The notes under the pieces were generated by a model. That model saw nothing but the letters and a program-made list of their open reading frames with translations, did not search any database and was not told where the DNA came from. A program made the position numbers and the translations under genes. A stretch of DNA of 46,149 bases from Herbinix sp. (lineage in GTDB: Bacteria > Bacillota > Clostridia > Lachnospirales > Lachnospiraceae), in assembly GCA_029239235.1 (NCBI GenBank), contig JAQZBD010000042.1, positions 1-46,149 of the forward strand, written 5' to 3'. Positions 25,497 to 34,098 of the stretch are shown here, in pieces (position 1 is the stretch's first letter; the number at the start of each line of letters is the position of its first letter).

Positions 25497-26906
25497 TCAT
25501 CGTATTCTTTTCATCAGAATCATTTCAAAAACTATAAGGGCTGTATGTATATCATCTTGCAGGACACAGCCGTCATCCAATCCCGAGACTGGCCTCTGTG
25601 ATAGTCTGCTAAGTAAGGGCAGGCAGGCAAACATCATAACCATACGAATCACATCTAAAGCGTTAAATTGCATTATTGTTAAGGTGCTGCTTAAGCCATT
25701 CACCGACCATCCGCTCCGCAAATTGCCAAGCAGCACACCGATATCCTCTAGTGATTTTGCGCGGAAGAATATCCAAGCAAAGCATACCAGCGCAAAGGTG
25801 CAAATACAATGGAAGGCTCGCCGGATTCCTTTGGTATTTTTCTGAGTATCTTCGCCCCGCAGGCTGCGCCAAAGAATCCCAGCCACCAGATAAACACCAT
25901 GAATTCCTCCCCAGATAATAAACGTCCAGGAGGCACCGTGCCATATCCCGCTGAATAAGAACACGATCATTACATTAATACAGCGCCTAACAATACCTCT
26001 TCGGCTGCCCCCAAGAGGTATATATATATAATCCGTAAACCAGCTGGTCAGGCTGATGTGCCATCTGCGCCAAAACTCTTGAATACTCGTAGCCGAATAA
26101 GGGTTGTCGAAGTTCTTCATCAGCTGGATTCCCATCATTCTTGCTGTACCCACCGCAATATCTGAATAACCTGAGAAATCACAATAAATTTGAAACGCAA
26201 AAAATATCGTAGCAAGCACGATAGCAGGCCCGCCAGCCTGATGCGGTGTCTCATAAACTACATCCACATAGGTTGAAAGATAATCCGCAATCACCAGCTT
26301 TTTAAAAAACCCCTGCAAGATCATTTGTAAACCGGTTATCATATCGGCGGTCTTTCGCTCATGAGAAACAAGCAGCTGCGGAAGAAGATTTGTGGAACGC
26401 TCGATAGGGCCTGCAACTACCTGCGGAAAATAGGCTATATAAAGAGTAAAGTAACCGAAATGCCTCTCCGGTTCAATCTCTTTTCGATATACATCTATTA
26501 CGTAAGAAAGAGCCTGAAAGGTATAAAAGGATATACCAATGGGTAGAAAAATATTTACCACAATATCGTGAGTCGGTACTCCGAAGAGCTTGAGAATCGC
26601 TGTCACATTCTCCGTAAGAAAACCCAAATATTTAAACACAACCAGACACCCCAGACAAATAACCAATGTCAGGAACATCCATAACCTGCGCTGTACCTCG
26701 CTTTTAGCAGGTGCGATTGCCTTGCCTGCTATGTAGGAAATAACCGTCATAGCAAAAAGCAGGAGCAAAGACCAGGGGTTCCAGTACAAATAGAAAATAT
26801 AACTGGCTGCCAGTAAAAGTACCCAACGATATTTAAATGGCAGTAACCAATACAACACTAGCACCACAGGGAAAAATAATAAAAACTCAACAGACACAAA
26901 ATTCAT
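25497..26906 (-). CDS. MBOAT family membrane-bound O-acyltransferase (AlgI/DltB-like)
   Basis: A 469-residue polytopic membrane enzyme. It starts MNFVSVEFLLFFPVVLVLYW as AlgI-type proteins do and carries YFPQVVAGPIER, IYCDFSGYSDIA, FWRRWHISLTSWF (His283) and FSGIWHGASW (His323, the expected catalytic His). It would transfer acyl, usually acetyl, groups across the membrane for polysaccharide O-acylation. It overlaps the preceding small gene by 4 bases (ATGA), so the two are translationally coupled. The nearby SGNH proteins are likely partners. Confidence 0.93.
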   Translation of the reverse strand: MNFVSVEFLLFFPVVLVLYWLLPFKYRWVLLLAASYIFYLYWNPWSLLLLFAMTVISYIAGKAIAPAKSEVQRRLWMFLTLVICLGCLVVFKYLGFLTENVTAILKLFGVPTHDIVVNIFLPIGISFYTFQALSYVIDVYRKEIEPERHFGYFTLYIAYFPQVVAGPIERSTNLLPQLLVSHERKTADMITGLQMILQGFFKKLVIADYLSTYVDVVYETPHQAGGPAIVLATIFFAFQIYCDFSGYSDIAVGTARMMGIQLMKNFDNPYSATSIQEFWRRWHISLTSWFTDYIYIPLGGSRRGIVRRCINVMIVFLFSGIWHGASWTFIIWGGIHGVYLVAGILWRSLRGEDTQKNTKGIRRAFHCICTFALVCFAWIFFRAKSLEDIGVLLGNLRSGWSVNGLSSTLTIMQFNALDVIRMVMMFACLPLLSRLSQRPVSGLDDGCVLQDDIHTALIVFEMILMKRIR

Positions 26907-27157
26907 TTTTCATCCTCTTTCCTGTTCTCATTTGAGTGAAGGCTGAGCCATAGCAGAACCAGAAAGGGAATCAGTAACTCCTCCAGAGTGGCACCCACGA
27001 CAAAGCCACATATCATACCTATGACAGAAAGAATTGCTGTCAAAAATGTGAATACAATCCTCCTGCGGGGTAACCACTTAGTTAACAGGCTGCAAAGAAT
27101 TGCACCAACAAAGATGCCTAGAGGCCATAGGCTATCAATTGTAAAATTATTGTTCAT
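26903..27157 (-). CDS. small three-helix membrane protein of the MBOAT locus
   Basis: An 84-residue protein (MNNNFTIDSLWPLGIFVGAI...) with about three hydrophobic helices and a charged C-terminus (NENRKEDEK). I recognise no family. The ATG at 27157 is favoured over one 33 bases upstream because GAGGTG lies just before it. It overlaps the upstream LRR-SGNH gene by 11 bases and the MBOAT gene by 4 bases, so it is firmly within the operon and may be an accessory subunit of the acyltransferase. Confidence 0.7.
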   Translation of the reverse strand: MNNNFTIDSLWPLGIFVGAILCSLLTKWLPRRRIVFTFLTAILSVIGMICGFVVGATLEELLIPFLVLLWLSLHSNENRKEDEK

Positions 27158-28994
27158 TGGACACCTCGAATTCTTCTGCGGCCATTGCACGCTTTAAGTC
27201 TTGTATAATCATCATGCTACGCAGCTCCACACCCTCAGAAGACAGATGATTATCTGTGCCATATAAATAAGTGCCCGAATAAAGAGAATCCTCGATCTCA
27301 GAAATAACGGGGACTATGAGGTTTTTCTTAAAATATTGCTGTAGCTTAGCTCGTGCTCCCGGGGTACTATCATCGGAAATAGCATATCGATTGCGTGGTG
27401 AATAAGTAAAATATACGTCTATGCCCTTCTCCAAAAATTCGGAATACATTTGATTCATCGGGTCAATATACTGCGCCTTGGGATATGCTTCCACTGTGTA
27501 TTCCACCGGCAATCCGTAGATCGGTTTGTCATCCTCCGCATTGGGGCGGTACAATATGTAATCTCCATATTCGTTATAGCTGGGTTCCTTCGTGGCAGAG
27601 CCCTCCTCATCAAAACTGGCTGCTGAAAGTGAATAGCTGCGGGGTGACATAGTTGACTTTGTACTCAAATAAGTATACAAAGCAGAAAAAGTAATGTGAA
27701 ACCTCCGTAGATCCAATTCAGCGAAGGTATCGTAATTGGCTTCCATCATACAAAAAGTAGGTGCGTCCAAATCATAGGAGGTGCAAAATTGACGCTTTGC
27801 GGCATCAAATTCAGGTGCGTGCAAAAGGATATCCCCATCCTGCATACATTCAAGAATCAGCTGGAGCTGTGGTGTGGCATTGGAATAAGCAAATACACCC
27901 ATATTGACAATGGCATAATCCGGAAAGGCTTCGCCAAGCATTGCACTATCGTAGCCAAATCGGGTGGAGGAACCGGAAAATAGAACAATCTTCTTTTTAC
28001 CCTTTAAACTAAGCAGTCGGTCAAACTTGTCCTGAAAGGTATCAAAATAATTCCCACTGTAAACCGGGGGTTCTATGGCATTGATGTGCAAGGTTGTAAG
28101 TTCATCACAGCCTTCAAAGGCATAATCGTTGATAAATGAAATATTGTCATACAGGTACAGTTCTTGAATATCTGAATTTTTAAAGGAACCCGGCTCCAGC
28201 CTTTGCAGGGTGTCGGGCAGAATCACTGTTTGGCAGTTTGCATTTAAAAAAGCTTCACTCTCCACCGAAATAACAGAAAGACCATCAAGCTCGGCAGGGA
28301 TCGTGAGTACGTCTTCCTGCCCGTTGTAGCCAGTAATAATAGCATACTGATCAGTTTTACGATAAGTGAAATATGACGAATCCGTCCATTTACTCCACTC
28401 CGCATACAAAATAAATTTGTCATCTATTGCAACACGGCTGCCAAGCCCGATATGCTTCCCGCTGCCATCGGGCGCTGTATTCCAACCTATCTGGGTATAA
28501 CCCGGTCGGACAAAAAGATCTGTGCCCAGTTCCGTATTGGCTCTGAGATGGGAAGGTGTAACTGTAATCAAAACAGGTTCACTGGCATCTCCTGTATCCA
28601 GACGCTCCCCGCCATTAGCATAATAACGGATATTTAAATCGCTTTTAGCAGAGATTACGGTCACCACAGTCGAAAAGCGAACCTTATGTAAGGTCAAAAC
28701 CATGCTATTTCCAGTACTGGCATAGGAAAGGGAATAGTCCGGATAATCTGTTCCAACAATACTGTATCCATCTTGGGGCTGTATGGTAAAGGTAACGTTC
28801 TCCCCTTTATTCACGGTGGAGGTTGGCTTTTCGGCAATGAAGCCGCTTCCCTCTTCTAATACAACATGGCATAAAAATGGCTGCTGGCTAGTTGCTTTGG
28901 CACTACAGCCAACTAGGGAAAACATGCATATAGCCACAAGAATGATCATATTTCGAATGGCGTGTTTGTTAATAAAGTTCCTTATAATAATCAT
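27147..28994 (-). CDS. surface lipoprotein with InlB-type repeat, BspA-like LRR and C-terminal SGNH domain
   Basis: About 615 residues. The signal MIILVAICMFSLVGC ends in a lipobox, so the protein should be lipid-anchored. In order follow a beta-rich segment, a Listeria-Bacteroides (InlB B) repeat ending WNTAPDGSGKHIGLG...YAEW, BspA-type LRRs (LTIPAELDGLSVISVESEAF; LPDTLQRLEPGSFKNSDIQE) and an SGNH domain with FSGSSTRFGYDS and TDNHLSSEG. The start is uncertain: ATG at 28994 has GGAGAG 14 bases away, while the longer frame from 29057 lacks a ribosome-binding site. It is the first gene of the MBOAT operon and shares its SGNH motif with the last one. The target is probably a surface glycan, by inference. 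Confidence 0.75.
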   Translation of the reverse strand: MIIIRNFINKHAIRNMIILVAICMFSLVGCSAKATSQQPFLCHVVLEEGSGFIAEKPTSTVNKGENVTFTIQPQDGYSIVGTDYPDYSLSYASTGNSMVLTLHKVRFSTVVTVISAKSDLNIRYYANGGERLDTGDASEPVLITVTPSHLRANTELGTDLFVRPGYTQIGWNTAPDGSGKHIGLGSRVAIDDKFILYAEWSKWTDSSYFTYRKTDQYAIITGYNGQEDVLTIPAELDGLSVISVESEAFLNANCQTVILPDTLQRLEPGSFKNSDIQELYLYDNISFINDYAFEGCDELTTLHINAIEPPVYSGNYFDTFQDKFDRLLSLKGKKKIVLFSGSSTRFGYDSAMLGEAFPDYAIVNMGVFAYSNATPQLQLILECMQDGDILLHAPEFDAAKRQFCTSYDLDAPTFCMMEANYDTFAELDLRRFHITFSALYTYLSTKSTMSPRSYSLSAASFDEEGSATKEPSYNEYGDYILYRPNAEDDKPIYGLPVEYTVEAYPKAQYIDPMNQMYSEFLEKGIDVYFTYSPRNRYAISDDSTPGARAKLQQYFKKNLIVPVISEIEDSLYSGTYLYGTDNHLSSEGVELRSMMIIQDLKRAMAAEEFEVSNEQ

Positions 28995-29362
28995 GTTCTT
29001 ATAATAAGCTCTCCATCTTTTAATTATTATCCTTATTTGTTTCCTGCTTATGAGCATAGTAAGTTGTGAAATTAACGATAAAAAAAAATTTTTATCTTAG
29101 CAAAATATAGATATTATAACATGCTTGTTCCTTCTCTAATTATGAACATCGTAATCGGTATATTTTATTACGTAATCGGATACCCAGTAAAAAAACCATG
29201 CATTTCATAAATTGTATGCATGGTTTTTTTGTCGTTCCTAAGATCATATATATTTTTTTAAGCCTTTTGCTAAATCACTGCTAAATCATAGAGTTGGTTT
29301 AATCCTATTAAATCACCCCTGCTTAATTTCTCAACTGTAATCATTATGTCCTACCCCTTCTT
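28995..29362. other. intergenic region with one bidirectional terminator
   Basis: No gene is seen between the LRR-SGNH gene and the FMN-binding protein gene. It contains a very A/T-rich stretch at 29080-29180 likely to hold the promoter of the MBOAT operon, and the hairpin at 29189-29230. Confidence 0.5.
29189..29230. terminator. bidirectional intrinsic terminator
   Basis: Arms ccatgcat and atgcatgg are flanked by seven A on the left and seven T on the right, so the hairpin has a U-run in either direction. It most likely ends the FMN-binding protein gene on the minus strand, about 135 bases past its stop. Confidence 0.75.
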
Positions 29363-29776
29363 TTATTCATTTTGGGTCTTTGCACTTAATAAGGCGTTTT
29401 CAGCAGCTTTTTTAATTACCCTGCTAGAATTTGTAGCACCGCTCACACTATCAACATCAATTATATTTTCTTCAATCATCTTATTTACTATTACTTCAGC
29501 CGATTGGCCTCTTTCATTCTTATGCTCAAGTAGTTTAACGTCAGAAATTGTTCCGTTAGCTACGGTAACTTGAACCTTTGCATAGATAAACTCGACATCA
29601 CAGTCACCGACATATGTTCCATCCGGAATTTGTGAAAGATCAATATTACTAACTTCCATTGTCTTTACTTTAGCTTGATAGGAATTTACGCTAAATATGT
29701 ATTTTGCGAAGAAGCCTCCACCGATTAATAGGACAATAACTATAAATCCGATTACTTTTTTCTTGTTGATATTCAT
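29363..29776 (-). CDS. membrane-anchored FMN-binding domain protein
   Basis: A 137-residue protein with an N-terminal membrane helix (VIGFIVIVLLIGGGFFAKYIF) and an FMN-binding domain after it. The core reads DGTYVGDCDVEFIYAKVQVTV, with SGATNSS near the C-terminus, the counterpart of the SGATxTS site where RnfG/NqrC carry covalently bound FMN. It is therefore likely an extracytoplasmic flavoprotein in electron transfer. It stands alone, with GGAGGA upstream of its ATG. The threonine of SGAT is present. Confidence 0.88.
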   Translation of the reverse strand: MNINKKKVIGFIVIVLLIGGGFFAKYIFSVNSYQAKVKTMEVSNIDLSQIPDGTYVGDCDVEFIYAKVQVTVANGTISDVKLLEHKNERGQSAEVIVNKMIEENIIDVDSVSGATNSSRVIKKAAENALLSAKTQNE

Positions 29777-30021
29777 ATTGTGTTCCTCCTAAATCAAAAG
29801 TGATTGTATCAATAACCTTCATATGTTCTCATCATTTCTTTTCGGAAATAATAAGTTCATTGTATACATACCGATGAAATAACACAAGAAAAAACAACCA
29901 TTTTACCCACACTTTACAATTCCTCAATTTCACCTGTCCGCTCTTTCTTTACACCTGATTAGCTTTTATCTCTTTCTAGTTTCTGTACAATACCCTGAAT
30001 TAAAATTGGTATACGAGATAT

Positions 30022-30050
30022 TTGAACCCTATCCCATGCTATGTTATGAT
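30022..30050 (+). promoter_or_regulatory. predicted promoter of the GNAT gene
   Basis: TTGAAC (30022-30027) and TATGAT (30045-30050) are spaced by 17 bases and lie 35 bases before the chosen TTG start. Its presence inside the longer open frame argues against a start further upstream. Confidence 0.6.
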
Positions 30051-30084
30051 AAGGTTAAATGAGAATTATAGGGAGGTTACAGCT

Positions 30085-30492
30085 TTGAGTATACAACTAG
30101 TTTATGAACCACCGACTGCACAGAATTATGTGAGTCTTCGATTACGTTCGGGAATGGGAAATAAAGACTTAAAAAGGAGCCAGATTGCTTTAGAGAATTC
30201 TTTGTTCACGGTATCTCTCTATGACAATGAGAAACTAATCGGGTTTGGAAGAATCGTTGGTGACGGCGGAATAACTTATGTGGTGAGTGATATTATGGTA
30301 GATGAAGAATATCAACGTAAGGGCTTCGCAGAACAAATTATGAACGCAATTGACGGTTATTTCGACGAGAATACCTACGAAGATAGCTATATTTGCCTGA
30401 TTGCAAATCACCCTGCTGATTTGCTTTACCATAAACATCGATTTGAGTATTTACCGGAAAACAAGTGCGGTATGCTGCGTGACCAGCAGTAG
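30085..30492 (+). CDS. GNAT family N-acetyltransferase
   Basis: A 135-residue acetyltransferase starting at TTG 30085, with GGGAGG 8 bases upstream; the frame is open earlier, but that part holds the promoter. The acetyl-CoA-binding motif is VVSDIMVDEEYQRKGFAEQIM (about 69-89), where QRKG is the pyrophosphate loop. The acceptor, often an amine or amino acid, is unknown. It stands alone, convergent with the nitroreductase operon. Confidence 0.85.
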   Translation: MSIQLVYEPPTAQNYVSLRLRSGMGNKDLKRSQIALENSLFTVSLYDNEKLIGFGRIVGDGGITYVVSDIMVDEEYQRKGFAEQIMNAIDGYFDENTYEDSYICLIANHPADLLYHKHRFEYLPENKCGMLRDQQ

Positions 30493-30537
30493 AATTAGGT
30501 ATTTGTTATAGTGGTGTTTCAACCTAGTGCTTTTTAA

Positions 30538-30627
30538 ATAAAAAGACCTTATAGAATAGAGCCAGTAAGTAATTTTGCAATATATACTCTTTTTCTAACT
30601 GCCCATTCTATAGGGTCCCTTTTTATG
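30538..30627. terminator. long imperfect inverted repeat between convergent genes
   Basis: ataaaaagaccttatagaat at the left pairs, with a small gap, with attctatagggtccctttttat at the right across about 45 bases. It sits between the GNAT gene and the converging nitroreductase gene and probably terminates both. The A- and T-rich outer ends supply U-runs. Confidence 0.5.
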
Positions 30628-30665
30628 CAGAGAAGTAATATTTCTCTTTTATTTTGTTCACTTCT

Positions 30666-31487
30666 TTATTTCCAGCTAATATCTGCTTCTTTTCTGGGTA
30701 CTGTTCTATAGTAGGTAACCGCTGGATATCCAATAATCATACAGAGTGATATCTGGTGTCCTTCTTTGATCTCCAGTAATTGCTGTAACTCTGGATTATT
30801 CTGTGCCGCTCGCACAAAAAAACCGCTGAAAAATGTGCCAAGACCCAGAGCATTTGTCATAAGCTCCATATTTGAGGCTGCTAATGTAGCATCAACAACA
30901 GAAGCGGCACTAATTACAATTACGGTTGGAGCATTAAAAAATAAACGGTCATTTTTCTTTGGGTCCCTATGATAATCCTCTAACATCCTTACCCACATAC
31001 CTGCATATCTAAGAACCGGACTTCCTGCCATCTTTGGATCCCTTAGCATAGTCTCTCCGATATCTTTCAGCGACACATAGGTAAGTTCCTTTAGTTTGTT
31101 AAGTTCTTTCTCCACAACTGTATAGGCTACATTCTGACTATTGCTCCCGGTCTGGGTGAAACGTCCGGCTTCAATGATTTTCAAAATCAAATCCTGGGGC
31201 ACTTCTTTTGCTTTGAATTGCCTTACGGTCCGGCGAAACTTGATAAAATTCAGAAGATGGTCTGCATCCAAACTGAACTCTTCTTGATTATATTCCTTTA
31301 CCATATTCATATCTAATTTGTCGCTTATTACAGCATTCCTTGGACAGACTGCGATACAATGTCCGCAGTTCATACAGGTTACATTATGTATCTCTGCTTT
31401 CCCTTCTATAATTTCGATATCCTGTGGAAAACAGTCCTTTACGCAGATACCACAGCCGATACAGCTTTCTTTCTTAACTAACATCAT
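30666..31487 (-). CDS. nitroreductase family protein with N-terminal 4Fe-4S ferredoxin
   Basis: A 273-residue fusion. Residues 1-60 hold two [4Fe-4S] motifs (CIGCGICVKDCFP and CMNCGHCIAVCP) and the rest is an FMN-dependent nitroreductase domain (FRRTVRQFKAKEVP; GSNSQNVAYTVV; LGLGTFFSGFFV). Such fusions reduce nitro compounds, quinones or other electrophiles with ferredoxin-level electrons. It is the third gene of a marR-nmrA-nitroreductase operon, which supports a stress or detoxification role. The substrate is unknown. Confidence 0.9.
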   Translation of the reverse strand: MMLVKKESCIGCGICVKDCFPQDIEIIEGKAEIHNVTCMNCGHCIAVCPRNAVISDKLDMNMVKEYNQEEFSLDADHLLNFIKFRRTVRQFKAKEVPQDLILKIIEAGRFTQTGSNSQNVAYTVVEKELNKLKELTYVSLKDIGETMLRDPKMAGSPVLRYAGMWVRMLEDYHRDPKKNDRLFFNAPTVIVISAASVVDATLAASNMELMTNALGLGTFFSGFFVRAAQNNPELQQLLEIKEGHQISLCMIIGYPAVTYYRTVPRKEADISWK

Positions 31488-31537
31488 AATTTCTTCTTTC
31501 CTTTCATTGCTTGTTGATGCCTTACAAATTTAATACT

Positions 31538-32389
31538 TTAAAAAGTATCAATATTCTCTCTCGCAAAATCCTCAAAGGACTTAGGACATCTTCCGGTAAG
31601 ATTATAATAATCCTTTGTTATAGCTTTGGCAGTTCCCATTCTTGTCATAAAATAAAGTGCAACCGTGACGTTCACATATTCTTTATCGAGTCCGCGTTGT
31701 TTTATATAGTAATTTCTATACTTTAGGAACCCTGGCTTAGCATATGTGATCCTTCTACCGGTTAACTTACTTAGGATATCTGCCACCTGGTAGTAATCCA
31801 GTGCTTCTGCTCCTGTAATTGTATATGCCGTATTCTTATGCTTCGTTGAGTCATTCAGCACGGTTGCTATTGCCAGTCCGATATCGGATGCATCTATGAA
31901 ACTGGTCTTGCTTCTTCCGGCCGGTATAAAAATCATATCCTTCTCTTTGATTTCCTCCGAATGAATCCCAGACACATTTTGCATGAAAAACCCAGGCCTT
32001 ATATGAGCAAAGGGGATCCCTGCTGCTTCAATGTACTTTTCAATTTTATAATGGGGAGGGACGGTATTTTTCTCAATACCCATCAGAGATAGAAAAGACA
32101 GCAGTTTTACGGAATGCTTTTGAGCAGCCTTAATAAATGGATATAGATCTTCCGGTTTTCCTAAATGGGGCGGCCTCATTAAAAATATCCTGTCAACACT
32201 ACTTAATGCTCCTTCAAAGGTTTCTGGTTTTGTAAAATCAAATTCAACAGCCTCGACACAATCACCAAACAGGTTCTGTAGTCTGCTGATATCAGTTCCA
32301 GCCGCAACCACTTCTTCGCCCATTTTTAAAAGTTCCTTTACTACATATCTGCCCACATTGCCGGATGCTCCGGTAACAAGAATTTTCAT
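31538..32389 (-). CDS. NmrA-like NAD(P)-binding protein (atypical SDR)
   Basis: A 283-residue Rossmann-fold protein beginning MKILVTGASGNVGRYVVKEL, with the TGASGNVG dinucleotide loop. The rest resembles NmrA/azoreductase-type atypical short-chain dehydrogenases (FIDASDIGLAIATVL; AYTITGAEALDYYQVA). Family members are NAD(P)H-quinone reductases or redox sensors. The gene begins directly at the end of marR with GAGGAGAAG upstream, so both are surely co-transcribed. Confidence 0.88.
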   Translation of the reverse strand: MKILVTGASGNVGRYVVKELLKMGEEVVAAGTDISRLQNLFGDCVEAVEFDFTKPETFEGALSSVDRIFLMRPPHLGKPEDLYPFIKAAQKHSVKLLSFLSLMGIEKNTVPPHYKIEKYIEAAGIPFAHIRPGFFMQNVSGIHSEEIKEKDMIFIPAGRSKTSFIDASDIGLAIATVLNDSTKHKNTAYTITGAEALDYYQVADILSKLTGRRITYAKPGFLKYRNYYIKQRGLDKEYVNVTVALYFMTRMGTAKAITKDYYNLTGRCPKSFEDFARENIDTF

Positions 32390-32812
32390 TTACTTCTCCT
32401 CTTCTAAGATGCCGTTGGCAAGTTGGATTAACTCGATGAACTGTTGAAATTTATCTTCACCCATCTTCTCCTTCAGAAATTCAATTGATTTAAAATATTC
32501 CATAAAGGTAGCTTGAACCAACTCTTCACCCTTTTCAGTAATTTTCAGTGTATAACTTCGTTTATCAGTTACAGAAGGTTCCTTAGCCAAATATTCTTGC
32601 CTAACCAGAGCATTAACCATGGAAGTAACAGATGGCTTAGCTATTTTAAAAAAATGTGCTATCATCAATGGTGTTACAGGAACATTTTGCTTTTGTGCGA
32701 AAATAAGTACTCCCATCTCACTTGGTCTAATAGGTATATCTCTTTTTGCATACATATGTAATCTACAGAATCTGCCCACTGCATCCGTACTATTGATTAG
32801 ATTGATATCCAC
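32390..32812 (-). CDS. MarR family transcriptional regulator
   Basis: A 140-residue winged-helix regulator (TPLMIAHFFKIAKPSVTSMVNALVRQEYLAKEPSVTDKRSYTLKITEKG), with the recognition helix at about 60-75 and the wing DKRSY. I choose GTG at 32812 because GGAGG lies 5 bases upstream; a GTG four codons earlier lies inside the ribosome-binding site region. It heads an operon with the NmrA-like and nitroreductase genes and is likely autoregulated through the palindrome at 32823-32851. Confidence 0.88.
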   Translation of the reverse strand: MDINLINSTDAVGRFCRLHMYAKRDIPIRPSEMGVLIFAQKQNVPVTPLMIAHFFKIAKPSVTSMVNALVRQEYLAKEPSVTDKRSYTLKITEKGEELVQATFMEYFKSIEFLKEKMGEDKFQQFIELIQLANGILEEEK

Positions 32813-32822
32813 TTTCCCCTCC

Positions 32823-32851
32823 ACATATAGTTAGCTAGACTAACTATATGT
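32823..32851. promoter_or_regulatory. perfect palindrome, likely MarR operator
   Basis: ACATATAGTTAG and CTAACTATATGT are exact 12-base inverted arms around CTAGA. The palindrome starts 11 bases before the marR start codon and overlaps the -10 box, where a repressor would block transcription. MarR proteins bind such 16-30 bp palindromes as dimers, which fits, though binding is inferred. Confidence 0.75.
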
Positions 32852-32876
32852 TACAACTAATATTCTATTAAGTCAA
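32848..32876 (-). promoter_or_regulatory. predicted promoter of the marR operon
   Basis: TTGACT (32876-32871) and TAACAT (32853-32848) are spaced by 17 bases on the minus strand. The -10 box overlaps the outer arm of the palindrome. Confidence 0.6.
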
Positions 32877-33005
32877 TTAATATTAGGTAAAAGTCTTACT
32901 CAAAAATACACACCAACTAATAACAAATCAATGACTCCGCCAAAGATATCATATGTCATTCTTATCAAGGTGCACACTCAAAAAGTCTTTTTTTACATAT
33001 TTTCC

Positions 33006-33034
33006 TTGATGCAACCGGATTAACACTTTATAAT
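33006..33034 (+). promoter_or_regulatory. predicted promoter of the secreted protein gene
   Basis: TTGATG (33006-33011) and TATAAT (33029-33034) have a 17-base spacer and lie about 50 bases before the ATG at 33087. Confidence 0.65.
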
Positions 33035-33086
33035 ATAATAAGATTAAATAGCAACATAATTCAATTGGGGAACGGGAGAATTCATT

Positions 33087-33944
33087 ATGAGAACTTCACT
33101 TAAAAACTGTATAAGAGTGGTTTTACTCTTTAGTGCTCTGGCAATTATCTTGTTTGCACCACCTAGTAACAGCCTTGCTGCGGATACAAATGGGAAACTG
33201 GAGAATGTGAAAACTTTAAAGCAAAACACTGTTTACAAATATGATTTAAACGGCGATGGTAAAGTAGAATCCATTCAATACAAGGTATCCGTTAAGGAAG
33301 CACAGCATACAGCAACTTTGAAGCTGTATATTAATAAAAAACTCTGTCTAACAAAAGAGGAGGATGGCTTATCCTTTCGTATTTACCTTCTTGATTTAAA
33401 TCAAAGTGACAACTATATGGATTTATTCATCCATACGGTATTAGAGTCCGATTGTGCTGATGATGCCTTTTTCGTACAATACAACGGGAGTAAACTCTTT
33501 CATACCACAGCCTTCACGCCCAAGGATTTGACAAAGGATTTTAATATCTATCGTTATTCTTTGTCCGGTACGGACGGAAAGGGGAACTTCACCTTTAAAA
33601 TTGATACACCTGTCTTTTCTCCTTCCATTGGCTGTTATTTTAGTTTTATTTCCTTTCAATTAAAAGATGAAAAGATATCTTTGACTTCTGCCAAGACATT
33701 TACGCTTTCAAAGGACTCGAAGACATACCGGTATGAAGCTGCAAAGACCATTTCCGCTTATAAGACGGCTGGTTCAAAGTCCGTTGCATATAAGGTAAAA
33801 AGGGGTGATACAGTTATCTTTGATAAAATGTATCTTTCAAAAACAGGAAAGGTATATTTCAGAATGATTAACCATAAAAAGCAAATGGGCTGGATTAGAT
33901 CCGATTTAGATAATCTCTTTGTAGAGCTTCCTTTATGGGGTTAA
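33087..33944 (+). CDS. secreted protein of unknown function
   Basis: A 285-residue protein with a signal peptide (VVLLFSALAIILFAPPSNSLAA) and no lipobox or anchor. YDLNGDGKVESIQYKV at about 51-66 is an EF-hand/FG-GAP-like calcium motif. The C-terminal part (KVKRGDTVIFDKMYLSKTGKVYFRMI...GWIRSDL) has the pattern of an SH3b-like domain that may bind the cell wall. It has its own promoter and terminator and no functional neighbours, so its job is unknown. Confidence 0.8.
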   Translation: MRTSLKNCIRVVLLFSALAIILFAPPSNSLAADTNGKLENVKTLKQNTVYKYDLNGDGKVESIQYKVSVKEAQHTATLKLYINKKLCLTKEEDGLSFRIYLLDLNQSDNYMDLFIHTVLESDCADDAFFVQYNGSKLFHTTAFTPKDLTKDFNIYRYSLSGTDGKGNFTFKIDTPVFSPSIGCYFSFISFQLKDEKISLTSAKTFTLSKDSKTYRYEAAKTISAYKTAGSKSVAYKVKRGDTVIFDKMYLSKTGKVYFRMINHKKQMGWIRSDLDNLFVELPLWG

Positions 33945-33969
33945 ACTTCTATCATTTCCAACAAAGCAA

Positions 33970-34000
33970 GCAAGGGTAGTTTTTCTGCCCTTGCTTTTTT
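33970..34000 (+). terminator. intrinsic terminator of the secreted protein gene
   Basis: A 10-pair stem (gcaagggtag with ctgcccttgc, one G-T pair) with a 5-base loop is followed directly by TTTTTT. It begins 26 bases after the stop codon. Confidence 0.85.
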
Positions 34001-34098
34001 AGAATCTACTTATAAAATTATTATCTCATATTTACCAAACACAAGGGTCTTTGAACATACCTCATTGTGTGATATTATAATGTTTACTACCATAAATC

